A stretch of 64,000 bases of DNA from Imhoffiella fuscus (lineage in GTDB: Bacteria; Pseudomonadota; Gammaproteobacteria; Chromatiales; Chromatiaceae). The notes under the pieces are model-generated. The model had not been told where the DNA came from and did no database searches. It saw nothing but the letters and a program-made list of their open reading frames with translations. Shown in pieces: positions 34,746-46,745 of this stretch. The DNA is taken from positions 62,001 to 126,000 of the forward strand of contig NZ_JBHUHX010000052.1 in the NCBI RefSeq assembly GCF_042682685.1. The letters are read 5' to 3'. A program made the position numbers and the translations under genes. Numbering within the stretch: the first letter of the stretch is position 1; every line of letters begins with the position of its first letter.

Positions 34746-35059
34746 GGTCGTTCCTTGGGGTCGATTGGGGCCGCCCTCCCGACAGGAAGGCGCAGCGAAC
34801 GAGCGGCGAAACAAGGGGACATGCCACCCGCCGAGTAGCCTAAATAAAGGTCTCGACCGGGTAAAGTCGGCCTCGACGAATCGGCCAGCGGTACCGCGCG
34901 CCTAGCAAGATCCATCGGCATGCACGCATTGTCCATTTCGGGCATGCAGCCAGGTGCCAGATCGTGCTATGAATTGGAGGCCGAGGCCCAATCGCACGGC
35001 CGGCTCCCTGGAGATCGCGAGCCGAAGCTTTCATCAATCGATCGGGAGGATTCAGCCAG
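34746..35059. other. 314-bp divergent intergenic region
   Basis: Lies between the cysteine-rich lipoprotein (minus) and the Rap1a-like gene (plus). I see no gene, and no motif I can name; promoters for both genes should be here. Confidence 0.5.
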
Positions 35060-35458
35060 ATGCCGACACACCCATTGTTTGCTGCAACCCTGGGCGCCGC
35101 AGTCGCGGCCTTGCTGGCAAGCCAATCGGCCATTGCGGTCCAGGACGAAGACATCGACTTCGATACCACGGAAGATCTCTATCAGGTGTGCTCGGTCGAG
35201 CCCGGCGCACCTGAATACGTCCCCGCCTCCTTCGCATGCCGGGGCTTCATCCACGGAGCCGTGCAATATCACGACGCAGTCACGGACCGTAAGAAGCTGA
35301 AACCTTTGATTTGCTATCCGAAGAGCGTGACCATCGACGATGGACGCATGGCATTCCTCGCCTGGGCGAAGAAGAACGCCGGGAATGAGACGCTGATGAA
35401 CGAAACACCCGTTGTGGGTCTCGTTCGCGCGCTTGCCGAGAAATATCCATGCAAGTAG
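35060..35458 (+). CDS. Exported Rap1a/Tai-like small protein
   Basis: 132 residues with a Sec signal peptide (cleavage probably after AIA, about residue 26). The mature domain has the layout of the Rap1a/Tai immunity family: CxxxI/F-G motif (ACRGFIHGAV), ICYPKSVTIDDG, then alternating helix to a C-terminal ALAEKYPCK. Four cysteines could form two disulfides. Rap1a-type proteins neutralise type VI secretion amidase-like effectors in the periplasm. No effector or T6SS gene is nearby, so it may be an orphan immunity protein or a domain reused for another role. Confidence 0.65.
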   Translation: MPTHPLFAATLGAAVAALLASQSAIAVQDEDIDFDTTEDLYQVCSVEPGAPEYVPASFACRGFIHGAVQYHDAVTDRKKLKPLICYPKSVTIDDGRMAFLAWAKKNAGNETLMNETPVVGLVRALAEKYPCK

Positions 35459-35502
35459 CACTCACGAGCCATCCCCTTTCATCTCATCAGGAGCGCCCGA
35501 CC

Positions 35503-35730
35503 ATGCCTAAACTCTTCATCCCATTCACGCTCGCCGCTGTCATCGGTATCGCCGGCTGCGGTACCACCACAGGAGAACGCTCCGGTAGCGGCGCCCTCAT
35601 GGGCGCCGCCGGCGGCGCACTGATCGGATCGCTCAGCGCCAACGCCGGGGCCGGTGCACTCATCGGAGCCGGTGCGGGAGCGCTCGGCGGCTATCTGTAC
35701 GATCAGCACAAAAAGGGACACATCGACTGA
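35503..35730 (+). CDS. Small glycine-zipper lipoprotein
   Basis: 75 residues. The lipoprotein signal ends at IGIAGC (Cys about 19), followed by a glycine-zipper region (GALMGAAGGALIGS...GALIGAGAGALGGYLYD) that resembles Gly-zipper outer-membrane lipoproteins such as the YMGG/OsmB-like group. It probably inserts in or tethers to the outer membrane. ATG at 35503 after CAGGAG. It is 44 bp downstream of the Rap1a-like gene and possibly co-transcribed. Confidence 0.75.
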   Translation: MPKLFIPFTLAAVIGIAGCGTTTGERSGSGALMGAAGGALIGSLSANAGAGALIGAGAGALGGYLYDQHKKGHID

Positions 35731-35820
35731 GTCCAAAGGGGGCCTAGCCGTCGCCTGGGCCAGCAAGACGCGCCCCCTGATCGACATTGCCCCGCTGGCC
35801 CATGTCTCGTAGTATCAAGG

Positions 35821-35842
35821 GCGTGCTCCACCCGGAGCACGC
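35821..35842 (+). terminator. Strong hairpin, probable terminator before the riboswitch
   Basis: GCGTGCTCC pairs perfectly with GGAGCACGC (9-bp stem, 4-nt loop). It lies 90 bp past the glycine-zipper gene and about 13 bp before the FMN aptamer. No clear U-run follows, so termination is inferred from the stem and position. Confidence 0.5.
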
Positions 35843-35854
35843 CAGTCGCTTATT

Positions 35855-35994
35855 CTCAGGGCAGGGTGAAATTCCCGACCGGCGGTGATTCCGCGTCAGC
35901 GGAGCAGCCCGCGAGCGCCTGCCGCAAGGCAGGGTCAGCAGATCCGGTGCGAATCCGGAGCCGACGGTTAGAGTCCGGATGGAAGAGGATAAGG
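35855..35994 (+). ncRNA. FMN riboswitch (RFN element)
   Basis: The conserved RFN sequence blocks are present in order: TCAGGGCAGGGTGAAATTCCC, CCGGCGGT, an AGCCCGCGAGC block, a GATCCGGTGCGAATCCGG block and GCCGACGGTTAGAGTCCGGATG, ending GGAAGAGGATA. It binds FMN and shuts down the downstream gene. A short GTCCC-TTCG-GGGAC hairpin (36008-36021) in the expression platform may sequester or terminate. The first gene after it is ribB. Confidence 0.96.
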
Positions 35995-36106
35995 CAGTAC
36001 CGACAGCGTCCCTTCGGGGACAGAGTTCCCTATTGCCCGGTATTTATACCACCCGTTTCCAACACGCCCTGATTCTGGCAAACCGACAAGCCGGTATCAG
36101 AGAGCC

Positions 36107-36865
36107 ATGAATCAGACCGAATCCAACCAGACTCATTCGACGAGTCTCCTGAGCCGTTTCGGCTCACCCCTGGAACGCGTCCAGATCGCGATCGAGCATC
36201 TCCGTCAAGGCGGCGGAGTCCTTCTGGTCGACGACGAGGATCGCGAAAACGAAGGTGATCTCATCTTTCCCGCCCACACCATCACCGCACCGCAGATGGC
36301 GATGCTCATCCGCGAGTGCAGCGGAATCGTCTGTCTCTGTCTCGACGAGGCGCGGATCCAGCAGCTCGAACTGCCGATGATGGTCGATCACAACACCAGC
36401 CAAAACGGGACGGCCTTCACCGTCACCATCGAAGCGCGCCACGGCGTGACGACCGGCGTTTCGGCCGCCGATCGAGTCACGACCATTCAGGCGGCGATCG
36501 CAGAGGATGCGCGACCGGAGGATTTGTCGCACCCAGGACATGTCTTTCCGCTGCGCGCACGTGCCGGCGGCGTTCTGGCCCGGCGCGGTCATACCGAGGG
36601 CACGGTCGATCTCATGACGCTCGCGGGATTCGGACCAGCCGGGGTGCTGTGCGAACTGACCAACCCGGACGGCACCATGGCGCGACTGCCGGAGGTGGTC
36701 GCGTTCGCCGAACGCCACGAGATGCCGGTGCTGACGATCGAGGACCTGGTCGCCTATCGCCAGGGCCGACTCGGCCAGCGGTCCGTGGTGACGGCGAAGA
36801 CATCGGCCGCGAACGCGGATGATTGCGCCGAGGCCGAGCCCGTGGAGATGGATCAGGCCGTCTGA
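36107..36865 (+). CDS. ribB: 3,4-dihydroxy-2-butanone 4-phosphate synthase
   Basis: 252 residues. RibB converts ribulose 5-phosphate to DHBP plus formate for riboflavin synthesis. The signature VDDEDRENEGDLIF (about 41-54), the substrate-binding EARHGVTTGVSAADR and the HTEGTVDLM motif are intact. There is no fused GTP cyclohydrolase II (RibA) domain; the C-terminal 25 residues are a short acidic tail. It stands alone behind the FMN riboswitch, 111 bp after the aptamer. Confidence 0.96.
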   Translation: MNQTESNQTHSTSLLSRFGSPLERVQIAIEHLRQGGGVLLVDDEDRENEGDLIFPAHTITAPQMAMLIRECSGIVCLCLDEARIQQLELPMMVDHNTSQNGTAFTVTIEARHGVTTGVSAADRVTTIQAAIAEDARPEDLSHPGHVFPLRARAGGVLARRGHTEGTVDLMTLAGFGPAGVLCELTNPDGTMARLPEVVAFAERHEMPVLTIEDLVAYRQGRLGQRSVVTAKTSAANADDCAEAEPVEMDQAV

Positions 36866-36936
36866 GCCCGATCGGAGTGGTTGGCGGAGGCCGAAACATG
36901 CCTCCGCCAACCGAGCGGTGTCGAGACGTATCGCGC

Positions 36937-37803
36937 TCAGTCGTGAGCGTGATCCTCGTCCTCGCTGCCCATGTCGGCCCGCATGAACTCGGCCCAGGAT
37001 GACAACTTCGCGTAGTCATCCGGCGGACTCAAGGATTCGGGACGGAAATCGGATGCCTGCTCGACCGAGATCACCTCGATCGTTTCGCTGGCCTCGTCGG
37101 CAATCGTCGGAGGCAGCATCATACCCATCATGTCTGCCGCCGGATTAGGCACGACCTTGACAGGGTAACCCTTGGCGACGATAGCGTCGAACACTTCGGC
37201 CATCGGATCGGCGTCCCTCTTTTGATCCCCGAACTGATGGGTCATGGCATCGATCTCCTCGCGCATCTTGCGCTCCCAACGCCGGAAGGCGTCCAGATCG
37301 AACTCCTTCTTAATCGCCGCCTCGAGATCCGAAGACACCCAGATCGTGCTATAGGGAACGTCGTTGATGGTGATGAGGTAGGATTCGGCGTCGTAGCCCG
37401 CGACCGCCCCCGCTCCGTCACGCTTGAAGCCCACCGTGCCGCGCCCCGTGCCCTGAATCATGGCACCGACCATCGCCTGCATCTGCTCGCGCTGCTCGGG
37501 GGACAAGGTCGCGATCTGGCGATCGAATTCCGCCTTCAAAGTGGCCATCAGTTCGTCGAGCCCGCCCTCGCATGCACCCTCGAAATAGACGCGTGCCTCG
37601 TGGTTCACCATGAGACAACGATCCTGCTTGAGATCGATGCGATTCATGAGACGCCCCGATTCGACCTCGAAATAGGCGCCGTCATGATAGATCCGCGTCT
37701 GCGACTCTCCATCCAGAGTCTCGGTGACCACCAGGGCCGCCTCGCTGCTCGCCGACATCAATCCGGCCGTCAACGCCATCGGCAATAGCCAGTATCTCGA
37801 CAT
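36937..37803 (-). CDS. Exported protein of unknown function
   Basis: 288 residues with a Sec-type signal peptide (MSRYWLLPMALTAGLMSASSEAA). The mature part reads as beta-rich at the N-terminus (LVVTETLDGESQTRIYHDGAYFEVESGRLMNRIDL), reminiscent of DUF4412-type periplasmic proteins, then helical, ending in a very acidic and His-rich tail (MGSEDEDHAHD) that might bind metal. Two cysteines (CLMVNHEARVYFEGAC) could form a disulfide. Converges with ribB, 71 bp away. Confidence 0.6.
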   Translation of the reverse strand: MSRYWLLPMALTAGLMSASSEAALVVTETLDGESQTRIYHDGAYFEVESGRLMNRIDLKQDRCLMVNHEARVYFEGACEGGLDELMATLKAEFDRQIATLSPEQREQMQAMVGAMIQGTGRGTVGFKRDGAGAVAGYDAESYLITINDVPYSTIWVSSDLEAAIKKEFDLDAFRRWERKMREEIDAMTHQFGDQKRDADPMAEVFDAIVAKGYPVKVVPNPAADMMGMMLPPTIADEASETIEVISVEQASDFRPESLSPPDDYAKLSSWAEFMRADMGSEDEDHAHD

Positions 37804-37996
37804 GTCATCTCCTCGTTTTATCGATCGCTATCGGCGATGTCGCATCACCATGGGAGCGACATTCTATCCTGAATCGATGGGGACAAATTTTCGCGGACGC
37901 GACTATTCGGAAGATGCGACGGAAGGGTACGCAGGGGTCAATGTCGTGAAGGACGGGAAACAGATCGCGACCGTCGAGTGCGACCCGAACAGGGGT

Positions 37997-38023
37997 CCTG
38001 GGTTTCGCTGCGCTCCACCCAGG
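37997..38023. repeat. REP-like hairpin in the 309-bp gap before rmlD
   Basis: CCTGGGT pairs with ACCCAGG (7-bp stem) around TTCGCTGCGCTCC. This sequence type, CTGGGTGGAGCGCAGCGAAACCC, is commonly scattered in proteobacterial genomes as an interspersed repeat. The rest of 37804-38112 holds nothing I can identify. Confidence 0.6.
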
Positions 38024-38112
38024 CTACGCGCCATAACCCGGATGAAGCGCGAGCCTAATCTGGGAGATGCCGCCGAGCTGGACCCGGCGGGACCTCGCCC
38101 GGAGTGGAATGG

Positions 38113-39027
38113 CTACCGCTTCAGCTCTTCCAGACACTGCGTCAGCGAGAGACGCCAGTCGGGCATGGCTAGCCCGAAGGTCTCTTGGAAGCGGCTGTTG
38201 TCGAGCACCGAGTACATGGGGCGCATGGCCGGGGCCTGATATTCGGTCGAGGGAATGGGAATGAGGCGCGCGTCCAGGCCGCTTGCCTCCAGGATGGCGC
38301 TGGCGAAGCCGCACCAGCTCACCTGTCCGGAGCCGGTGAGGTTGTAGAGCCCGCCGACTTCGTCCAGGTCCAGATCGCCGCGCAGCACACGGTAGAGCAC
38401 CATGGAGGTCATCTCGGCCAACATGCGGCTCCAGGTCGGCGAGCCGATCTGGTCGTCGACCACCCGCAACTCTTCACGCTCCTTGAACAGACGCAGCATG
38501 GTCAGCAGAAAGTTGGCCCCGCGCGCGCCATAGACCCAGCTGGTGCGGAAGACCAATGCCTTGGCGCCCGACTCCAGCAGTGCGCGCTCGCCGCCGAGCT
38601 TGGTCTCGCCGTAGACGTTGAGCGGATCCGGCACATCGTCCTCGGTGTAGGCACGGTTCAGATTGCCGGAGAAGACGAAGTCGGTCGAATAATGGACGAT
38701 CGGCGTCCCGGTCTTCGCCAGCAGAGCCCCCATCTCGCCCACGGCATCGGCGTTGATGCGCTGAGCGATCTCGCGATCGACCTCGGCCTTGTCGACCGCC
38801 GTGTAGGCGGCGGCATTGATCACGGCATCGGGCTTGGTCTCGCTGATGAGCCGGGCCAGAGCATCGGAATCCATGAGATCGATGACGGGGCCACACTCGC
38901 CCTCGATCGAAGCGGCGACCACGTCACCGATGCCAGCCAGTGTGCGGCGCAACTCCCAGCCGACCTGTCCATTCGAGCCAATCAGCAGCAACGTGGGCCG
39001 ACTGACCGAACCACCTGAATTCTTCAT
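38113..39027 (-). CDS. rmlD: dTDP-4-dehydrorhamnose reductase
   Basis: 304-residue SDR-fold enzyme that makes dTDP-L-rhamnose. The nucleotide-binding motif is LLIGSNGQVGWEL near the N-terminus, and the catalytic YxxxK is in NVYGETKLGGE. STDFVFSG carries the catalytic Ser/Thr. It is the last gene of the rmlBACD operon, overlapping rmlC by 4 bp. The product feeds O-antigen or exopolysaccharide. Confidence 0.95.
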   Translation of the reverse strand: MKNSGGSVSRPTLLLIGSNGQVGWELRRTLAGIGDVVAASIEGECGPVIDLMDSDALARLISETKPDAVINAAAYTAVDKAEVDREIAQRINADAVGEMGALLAKTGTPIVHYSTDFVFSGNLNRAYTEDDVPDPLNVYGETKLGGERALLESGAKALVFRTSWVYGARGANFLLTMLRLFKEREELRVVDDQIGSPTWSRMLAEMTSMVLYRVLRGDLDLDEVGGLYNLTGSGQVSWCGFASAILEASGLDARLIPIPSTEYQAPAMRPMYSVLDNSRFQETFGLAMPDWRLSLTQCLEELKR

Positions 39028-39590
39028 GCGTAATCCTCGTAACCTGGCAAGCGAGACGCGGGGATGTCGGCGAGAGGCAACGCCTCGCTGTCCTTGCGGG
39101 AGAGTTCAGGATCGGCCTCAAGAGGCCAGTCGATACCGATCTCGGGGTCGTCCCAGCGCACGCTGAATTCTGTTTCTGGACTGTAATAGTCCGTGTTCTT
39201 GTAGACGAAGAGCGCCGTCTCGGCGGTCACCAGAAAACCGTGGGCGAAACCGGGCGGAATCCACAACTGACGCTTGTTCTCGCCCGAGAGCATCGCGCCA
39301 ACCCATTTTCCAAAGGTGGGGGATCCACGCCGGATATCCACGGCGACGTCGAACACCTCCCCAGCCAGCACCTGCACCAGCTTGCCCTGGGCATGCGGAT
39401 GCTGGACATGAAGCCCGCGCAGCACGCCCTTACGGGAGAAGGACTGGTTGTCCTGCACCATCGGCTGAGGGATACCGAGCTCGGCGTAGCGGTTGGCGCG
39501 ATAGGTCTCCAGGAAATAGCCGCGCTCGTCGCCCCAGACCTTGGGCTCGATGATGAGGACGCCTGGAAGCTCGGTCTCGATGACCTTCAT
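39024..39590 (-). CDS. rmlC: dTDP-4-dehydrorhamnose 3,5-epimerase
   Basis: 188-residue cupin. Conserved RmlC marks: RGYFLETYRANRY, the catalytic histidine in VLRGLHVQHP, and WIPPGFAHGFLVT. The ATG at 39590 overlaps the rmlA stop by 4 bp; longer in-frame sequence is inside rmlA and not real. Confidence 0.95.
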   Translation of the reverse strand: MKVIETELPGVLIIEPKVWGDERGYFLETYRANRYAELGIPQPMVQDNQSFSRKGVLRGLHVQHPHAQGKLVQVLAGEVFDVAVDIRRGSPTFGKWVGAMLSGENKRQLWIPPGFAHGFLVTAETALFVYKNTDYYSPETEFSVRWDDPEIGIDWPLEADPELSRKDSEALPLADIPASRLPGYEDYA

Positions 39591-40468
39591 ACCCGCCCCC
39601 GCTGGATCAGGCTCAGCAGATAGTCGCCGTAGCCGCTCTTCTGCAGCTCTGCGGCCTGGGCACGCAACTGCGCCTCGTCGATCCAGCCGTTGAAATAGGC
39701 GACCTCCTCGGGACAGCAGATCTTGAGCCCCTGACGTTTCTCGATGGTCTCGATGTACTGCCCGGCCTCCATCAGGGAGGCATGGGTGCCGGTATCGAGC
39801 CATGCGGTGCCGCGTCCGATGCGAACCAGCGAGAGTTCGCCCTGGCGCAGATAGCAGTTGTTGAGATCCGTGATCTCCAGTTCGCCGCGCGGCGAGGGGA
39901 CGAGGCCTGCGGCCAGATCGCAGACCTTGGCGTCGTAGAAATAGATGCCGGTCACCGCCCAGTTGGATTTGGGCGACTGGGGCTTCTCCTCCAGGTTCAC
40001 CACCCGTCCCTCGGCATCGAACTCGGCGACGCCGTAACGCTCCGGATCGGAGACGTAATAGCCGAAGACGCTCGCGCCCTGCTCACGGGCACTCGCCGCC
40101 TTGAGCTGATCGACCAGTCCGTGGCCGTAGAAGATGTTGTCGCCCAGGATGAGACAGGAGGGCGCATCGCCGACGAAGTCGCGACCGATGATGAAGGCCT
40201 GCGCCAGCCCGCCCGGATGGGGCTGCTCGGCATAGCTCAACGAGATCCCCCACCGCGAGCCGTCGCCCAACAGGGCGCGGAACATGGGCAGATCCTGCGG
40301 GGTGGAGATGATGAGGATCTCGCGAATCCCCGCCAGCATGAGCGTCGACAGGGGATAGTAGATCATCGGTTTGTCGTAGACCGGCAGCAACTGCTTGCTG
40401 ACGATCCGGGTCAAGGGATAGAGCCGGGTGCCGGAGCCGCCGGCCAGGATGATGCCTTTACGATTCAT
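39587..40468 (-). CDS. rmlA: Glucose-1-phosphate thymidylyltransferase
   Basis: 293 residues. The nucleotidyltransferase signature GIILAGGSGTRLYPLT and SKQLLPVYDKPMIYYPL are at the N-terminus; LGDNIFYG holds the metal-binding Asp. It makes dTDP-glucose from dTTP and glucose-1-P, the first step of dTDP-rhamnose synthesis. It is 9 bp after rmlB and overlaps rmlC. Confidence 0.96.
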   Translation of the reverse strand: MNRKGIILAGGSGTRLYPLTRIVSKQLLPVYDKPMIYYPLSTLMLAGIREILIISTPQDLPMFRALLGDGSRWGISLSYAEQPHPGGLAQAFIIGRDFVGDAPSCLILGDNIFYGHGLVDQLKAASAREQGASVFGYYVSDPERYGVAEFDAEGRVVNLEEKPQSPKSNWAVTGIYFYDAKVCDLAAGLVPSPRGELEITDLNNCYLRQGELSLVRIGRGTAWLDTGTHASLMEAGQYIETIEKRQGLKICCPEEVAYFNGWIDEAQLRAQAAELQKSGYGDYLLSLIQRGRV

Positions 40469-40477
40469 GGTGCGTCC

Positions 40478-41536
40478 TTACTGCTCGGTGCCGAGACGCT
40501 CGCCGCGATAGCGCCCGGAGGTAATGCCCTGACACCAGTCGGGGTTGTCCAGATACCAGCTCACGGTGCGCCGCATGCCGGACTCGAAGGTCTCCGTCGG
40601 CTCCCAACCCAGCTCGCGCTTGAGCTTGCTGGCATCGATCGCGTAGCGGCGGTCGTGACCGGGACGGTCGGTGACGAAGCGCTTGAGCTGGGTATGCGGG
40701 CGATGCGGCGAGCCGGGCAGCAGCTCGTCGAGCAGTGCGCAGAGGGTATCCACCACCTCCAAATTGGTCCGCTCGCTGTTGCCGCCGACGTTGTAGACCT
40801 CGCCGGGCGTGCCCGCCTCCAGCACCCGCCAGATGGCGCGACAGTGGTCGGTGACGAACAGCCAGTCGCGGATATTGCCGCCATCGCCGTAGATGGGCAG
40901 GGCCTCGCCGCGCTGAGCCTTGAGAATCATCAGCGGGATCAGCTTCTCGGGAAACTGATAGGGACCGTAGTTGTTCGAGCAGTTGGTGGTGAGCACCGGC
41001 AGCCCGTAGGTGTGGAACCAGGCCCGCACCAGATGATCCGAGGCCGCCTTGGAGGCCGAATAGGGCGAATTGGGCGCATAGGGCGTGGTCTCGGTGAAGA
41101 GCCCGGTCGGCCCCAGCGAGCCGTAGACCTCGTCGGTCGAAACGTGCAGGAAGCGAAAGCCCTCGCGCGCACTGTCGCTGAGCCGATTCCAGTGGGCGCG
41201 AACGCAGTCGAGCAGGTTGAAGGTGCCGACCACGTTCGTCTGGATGAAGGCGCCCGGCCCGTCGATGGAGCGGTCGACATGACTCTCGGCGGCGAAGTTC
41301 ACCACCGCGTCGACGGCATATTCGGCCAGCAGACGGCTCACCAGCGCGGCATCGCCGATGTCGCCCTGGACGAAGATGTGCCTCGGGTTGCCCTCGAGAT
41401 CGGCCAGCGTGTCGCGATTACCGGCATAGGTCAAGGCGTCCAGATTGACCACGCGGACATCGGTCTCGTTCATCAGATAGTGAACGAAGTTGCCGCCGAT
41501 GAAGCCCGCGCCGCCGGTTACCAATAGGGTGCGCAT
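40478..41536 (-). CDS. rmlB: dTDP-glucose 4,6-dehydratase
   Basis: 352-residue extended SDR. N-terminal TGGAGFIGGNFVHY binds NAD; the catalytic region includes HVSTDEVYGSLG and YSASKAASDHLV. First gene of rmlBACD, 52 bp after ssb, so ssb and rml may share transcripts. Confidence 0.96.
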   Translation of the reverse strand: MRTLLVTGGAGFIGGNFVHYLMNETDVRVVNLDALTYAGNRDTLADLEGNPRHIFVQGDIGDAALVSRLLAEYAVDAVVNFAAESHVDRSIDGPGAFIQTNVVGTFNLLDCVRAHWNRLSDSAREGFRFLHVSTDEVYGSLGPTGLFTETTPYAPNSPYSASKAASDHLVRAWFHTYGLPVLTTNCSNNYGPYQFPEKLIPLMILKAQRGEALPIYGDGGNIRDWLFVTDHCRAIWRVLEAGTPGEVYNVGGNSERTNLEVVDTLCALLDELLPGSPHRPHTQLKRFVTDRPGHDRRYAIDASKLKRELGWEPTETFESGMRRTVSWYLDNPDWCQGITSGRYRGERLGTEQ

Positions 41537-41588
41537 GAAGCCCTCCTAGAGCCACGCGAGAGGATGCGAATCCACCACGAAATCGTCT

Positions 41589-42092
41589 TCAGAACGGGAT
41601 GTCGTCGTCGAAGTCGGGGCCGCCGCCGTAACTGCCGCTCGAACCACCGGCCGGGGCCGAGGGCTGCTGCTGCGGAGCGCGGCCACCGCCGCGCGGGGCC
41701 GACATGGACTCCTCCGGATACGGCGCGGCCGAGCCGCCTCCCATCCCCTGACGACCGTCGAGCATCTGCATGGTGCCGTTCATGTCCACCACGACCTCGG
41801 TGGAATAGCGGTCCTGGCCATCCTGCCCCTGCCATTTGCGGGTGCGGAGCTTGCCCTCGACGTAGATCTTGGAGCCCTTGCGCAGATACTGCTTGACGAT
41901 CTCGGCGACCTTGCCGAAGAAGACCACGTTGTGCCACTCGGTGCGCTCCTGACGCTCGCCGGTGTTGCGATCCTTCCAGGTCTCGCTGGTCGCGATCCGC
42001 ACATTGGCCACCGCGTCGCCGCTCGGCATGTAGCGAACCTCGGGATCGGCCCCGAGGTTGCCGATCAAGATCACCTTATTGATACCCGCCAT
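41589..42092 (-). CDS. ssb: Single-stranded DNA-binding protein
   Basis: 167 residues. An OB-fold domain (GINKVILIGNLGADPEVRY to about residue 110) is followed by a flexible Gly/Pro/Gln linker and the acidic tip DFDDDIPF that recruits repair and replication partners. The order ssb-MFS with divergent uvrA is the same as around Pseudomonas uvrA. Confidence 0.97.
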   Translation of the reverse strand: MAGINKVILIGNLGADPEVRYMPSGDAVANVRIATSETWKDRNTGERQERTEWHNVVFFGKVAEIVKQYLRKGSKIYVEGKLRTRKWQGQDGQDRYSTEVVVDMNGTMQMLDGRQGMGGGSAAPYPEESMSAPRGGGRAPQQQPSAPAGGSSGSYGGGPDFDDDIPF

Positions 42093-42182
42093 ACCTTCCT
42101 CCCGCTACACGTCGTGCGTGAGCGATTGTTGTCTCGCAAAAAATCAAACGGCCAGCCAGACATCGGCGTCGGATACCGATTC

Positions 42183-43619
42183 TCAAGCGCTGGCCGAAAA
42201 GGCCTGCAATCTTGCCCAATCGAGCTGGCGGCTGTCCACTTTGAGGTAGGCCACACCCTCGTCGCGGGCGATCACGGCCTCCTCGACGCCTGGCACATCC
42301 AACAAACGCTGTTCCACATCGGTCACTGCGTCCTCGGGCAGGATGCCCAGGGTCAGTATGTGGCGTGTCAGGTTGGCCGGAATGCGCATGGTCGCAACGA
42401 CGCCGATCCACGCCAGCGAGGTCGCCGCGCCGACCAGATAGACGGCCTGCGGACCGAAACTGCCGTGCGCCCAACCGCCGAGCAGCCCCCCGAGGAAGGC
42501 GCCGACGAACTGGGAGCTGGAAAAGACGCCCATGGCCGTCCCCTTGGCCCCGGCCCGTGCGGCCTTGGACACCAGCGACGGCAGCACCGCCTCCAGCAGG
42601 TTGAAGATGGTGAAGACCACGACCAGCAGGAAGGCCGCCAGCCAGAGCGACCAATGGAACAGATAGAACCCGAACATGGCCGCGCCCAGCGCCATCACGG
42701 CCCCGATCAGGACCGGCTTGACCTTGCCCAGACGCTCCGCCATGACGATGAAGGGCACCATGGCCAGGATGGCAAGCAGCACGGCCGGCAGATAGATCAT
42801 CCAGTGATCGACCGGCGCCAGCCCGGCCGACTCGACCGACAGCGGAAGCACCACGAACATGCTCACCATGGTCAGATGCAGCATGAAGATGGACAGGTCG
42901 AGCCGCAGCAGAGTCGGGTTACGGAGCACGCCCGAGAGCTGATCCAGCACCGGCTGGGCATCGCGATGCACCATGGAGCGATCCGGGTCCGGAACCACGT
43001 AGGCGAGGATCAGCATGCCGACGATCGCCAGCACCGAGGTCAGGGCGAAGATGCCCGAGATGCCGATCCAGCGCGCGATGGGCGGACCGATCACCAGGGC
43101 TGCGGCGAAGGAGAGCGCGACGCTGATGCCGATCGCCGCCATGCCCTTGGTACGCACCTCGTCGCGCGTCAGATCGGCGGTCAAGGCGATGATCGCGGCA
43201 GCGATCGCACCGCTGCCCTGCAGCGCGCGTCCCAGGATCACCCATTGGATGCTATCGGCCAGCGCCGCGACCAGGCTACCCAGGGCGAAGAGCGCGAGCC
43301 CGCCGTAGATGACCGGCTTACGCCCGATGCGGTCGGACAGCAGACCGAGCGGGATCTGCAGGATCGCCTGCGTCAGTCCGTAAGCGCCGATCGCGAGACC
43401 GATCAAGAGCGGCGTCGCGCCGGGAAGATCGTCGGCATAGAGCGCGAAGACCGGCAGCACCATGAAGAGGCCGAGCATACGGGTGGAAAAGATGGCGGCA
43501 AGCCCCATCGCGGCGCGCCGCTCGGTGGGCGAGAGCGGAGTCTTGGGGATTTCGAGGTTTGGCGTATCTGATGACTTCACGGCCGATGGCCTTTGCTTCT
43601 TGACGTCGAAGCTCCGCAT
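42183..43619 (-). CDS. MFS transporter with C-terminal YAM-like domain (YajR type)
   Basis: 478 residues: twelve predicted membrane helices, with the family motif ending GLLSDRIGRKPVIYGG between helices 2 and 3, then a cytoplasmic ferredoxin-like C-terminal domain of about 65 residues (RHILTLGILPEDAVTDVEQRL...VAYLKVDSRQLDW). This matches YajR-type drug-proton antiporters. The ATG at 43619 is used; the longer frame runs into the uvrA leader. Divergent from uvrA, 90 bp upstream of ssb. The substrate is unknown. Confidence 0.85.
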   Translation of the reverse strand: MRSFDVKKQRPSAVKSSDTPNLEIPKTPLSPTERRAAMGLAAIFSTRMLGLFMVLPVFALYADDLPGATPLLIGLAIGAYGLTQAILQIPLGLLSDRIGRKPVIYGGLALFALGSLVAALADSIQWVILGRALQGSGAIAAAIIALTADLTRDEVRTKGMAAIGISVALSFAAALVIGPPIARWIGISGIFALTSVLAIVGMLILAYVVPDPDRSMVHRDAQPVLDQLSGVLRNPTLLRLDLSIFMLHLTMVSMFVVLPLSVESAGLAPVDHWMIYLPAVLLAILAMVPFIVMAERLGKVKPVLIGAVMALGAAMFGFYLFHWSLWLAAFLLVVVFTIFNLLEAVLPSLVSKAARAGAKGTAMGVFSSSQFVGAFLGGLLGGWAHGSFGPQAVYLVGAATSLAWIGVVATMRIPANLTRHILTLGILPEDAVTDVEQRLLDVPGVEEAVIARDEGVAYLKVDSRQLDWARLQAFSASA

Positions 43620-43720
43620 AATAGCAGCTCGGCTTGGACGGAAGCAGACGCCCCGCCGCAGTGATCCGCACCGAGCCTCGCGAACCTCGCGACCAGGCAC
43701 CCAATCCCCCGGCAGACTCC

Positions 43721-46546
<2,826 letters not shown>

Positions 46547-46745
46547 ACCCATCGTTCCCCGACCCTCAACCGTCCGGTGGTTTTGCACCAGCCCCCAGTC
46601 AAATGCACCACCACTGACCTCCGCCCGACCGACACCAGTCGCGATGAGCGACGGCGCATGCGGGACATCGAACGACTCAGGTGCCCGCTCACTCGACGAG
46701 GATCGAGCAAACCCACCGTGACGTTTCGTCGGGACACAAGCCCTA

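Noticed and set aside
43620..43720. LexA box upstream of uvrA
   Set aside because: No CTG-N10-CAG match was found in the divergent uvrA/MFS gap.
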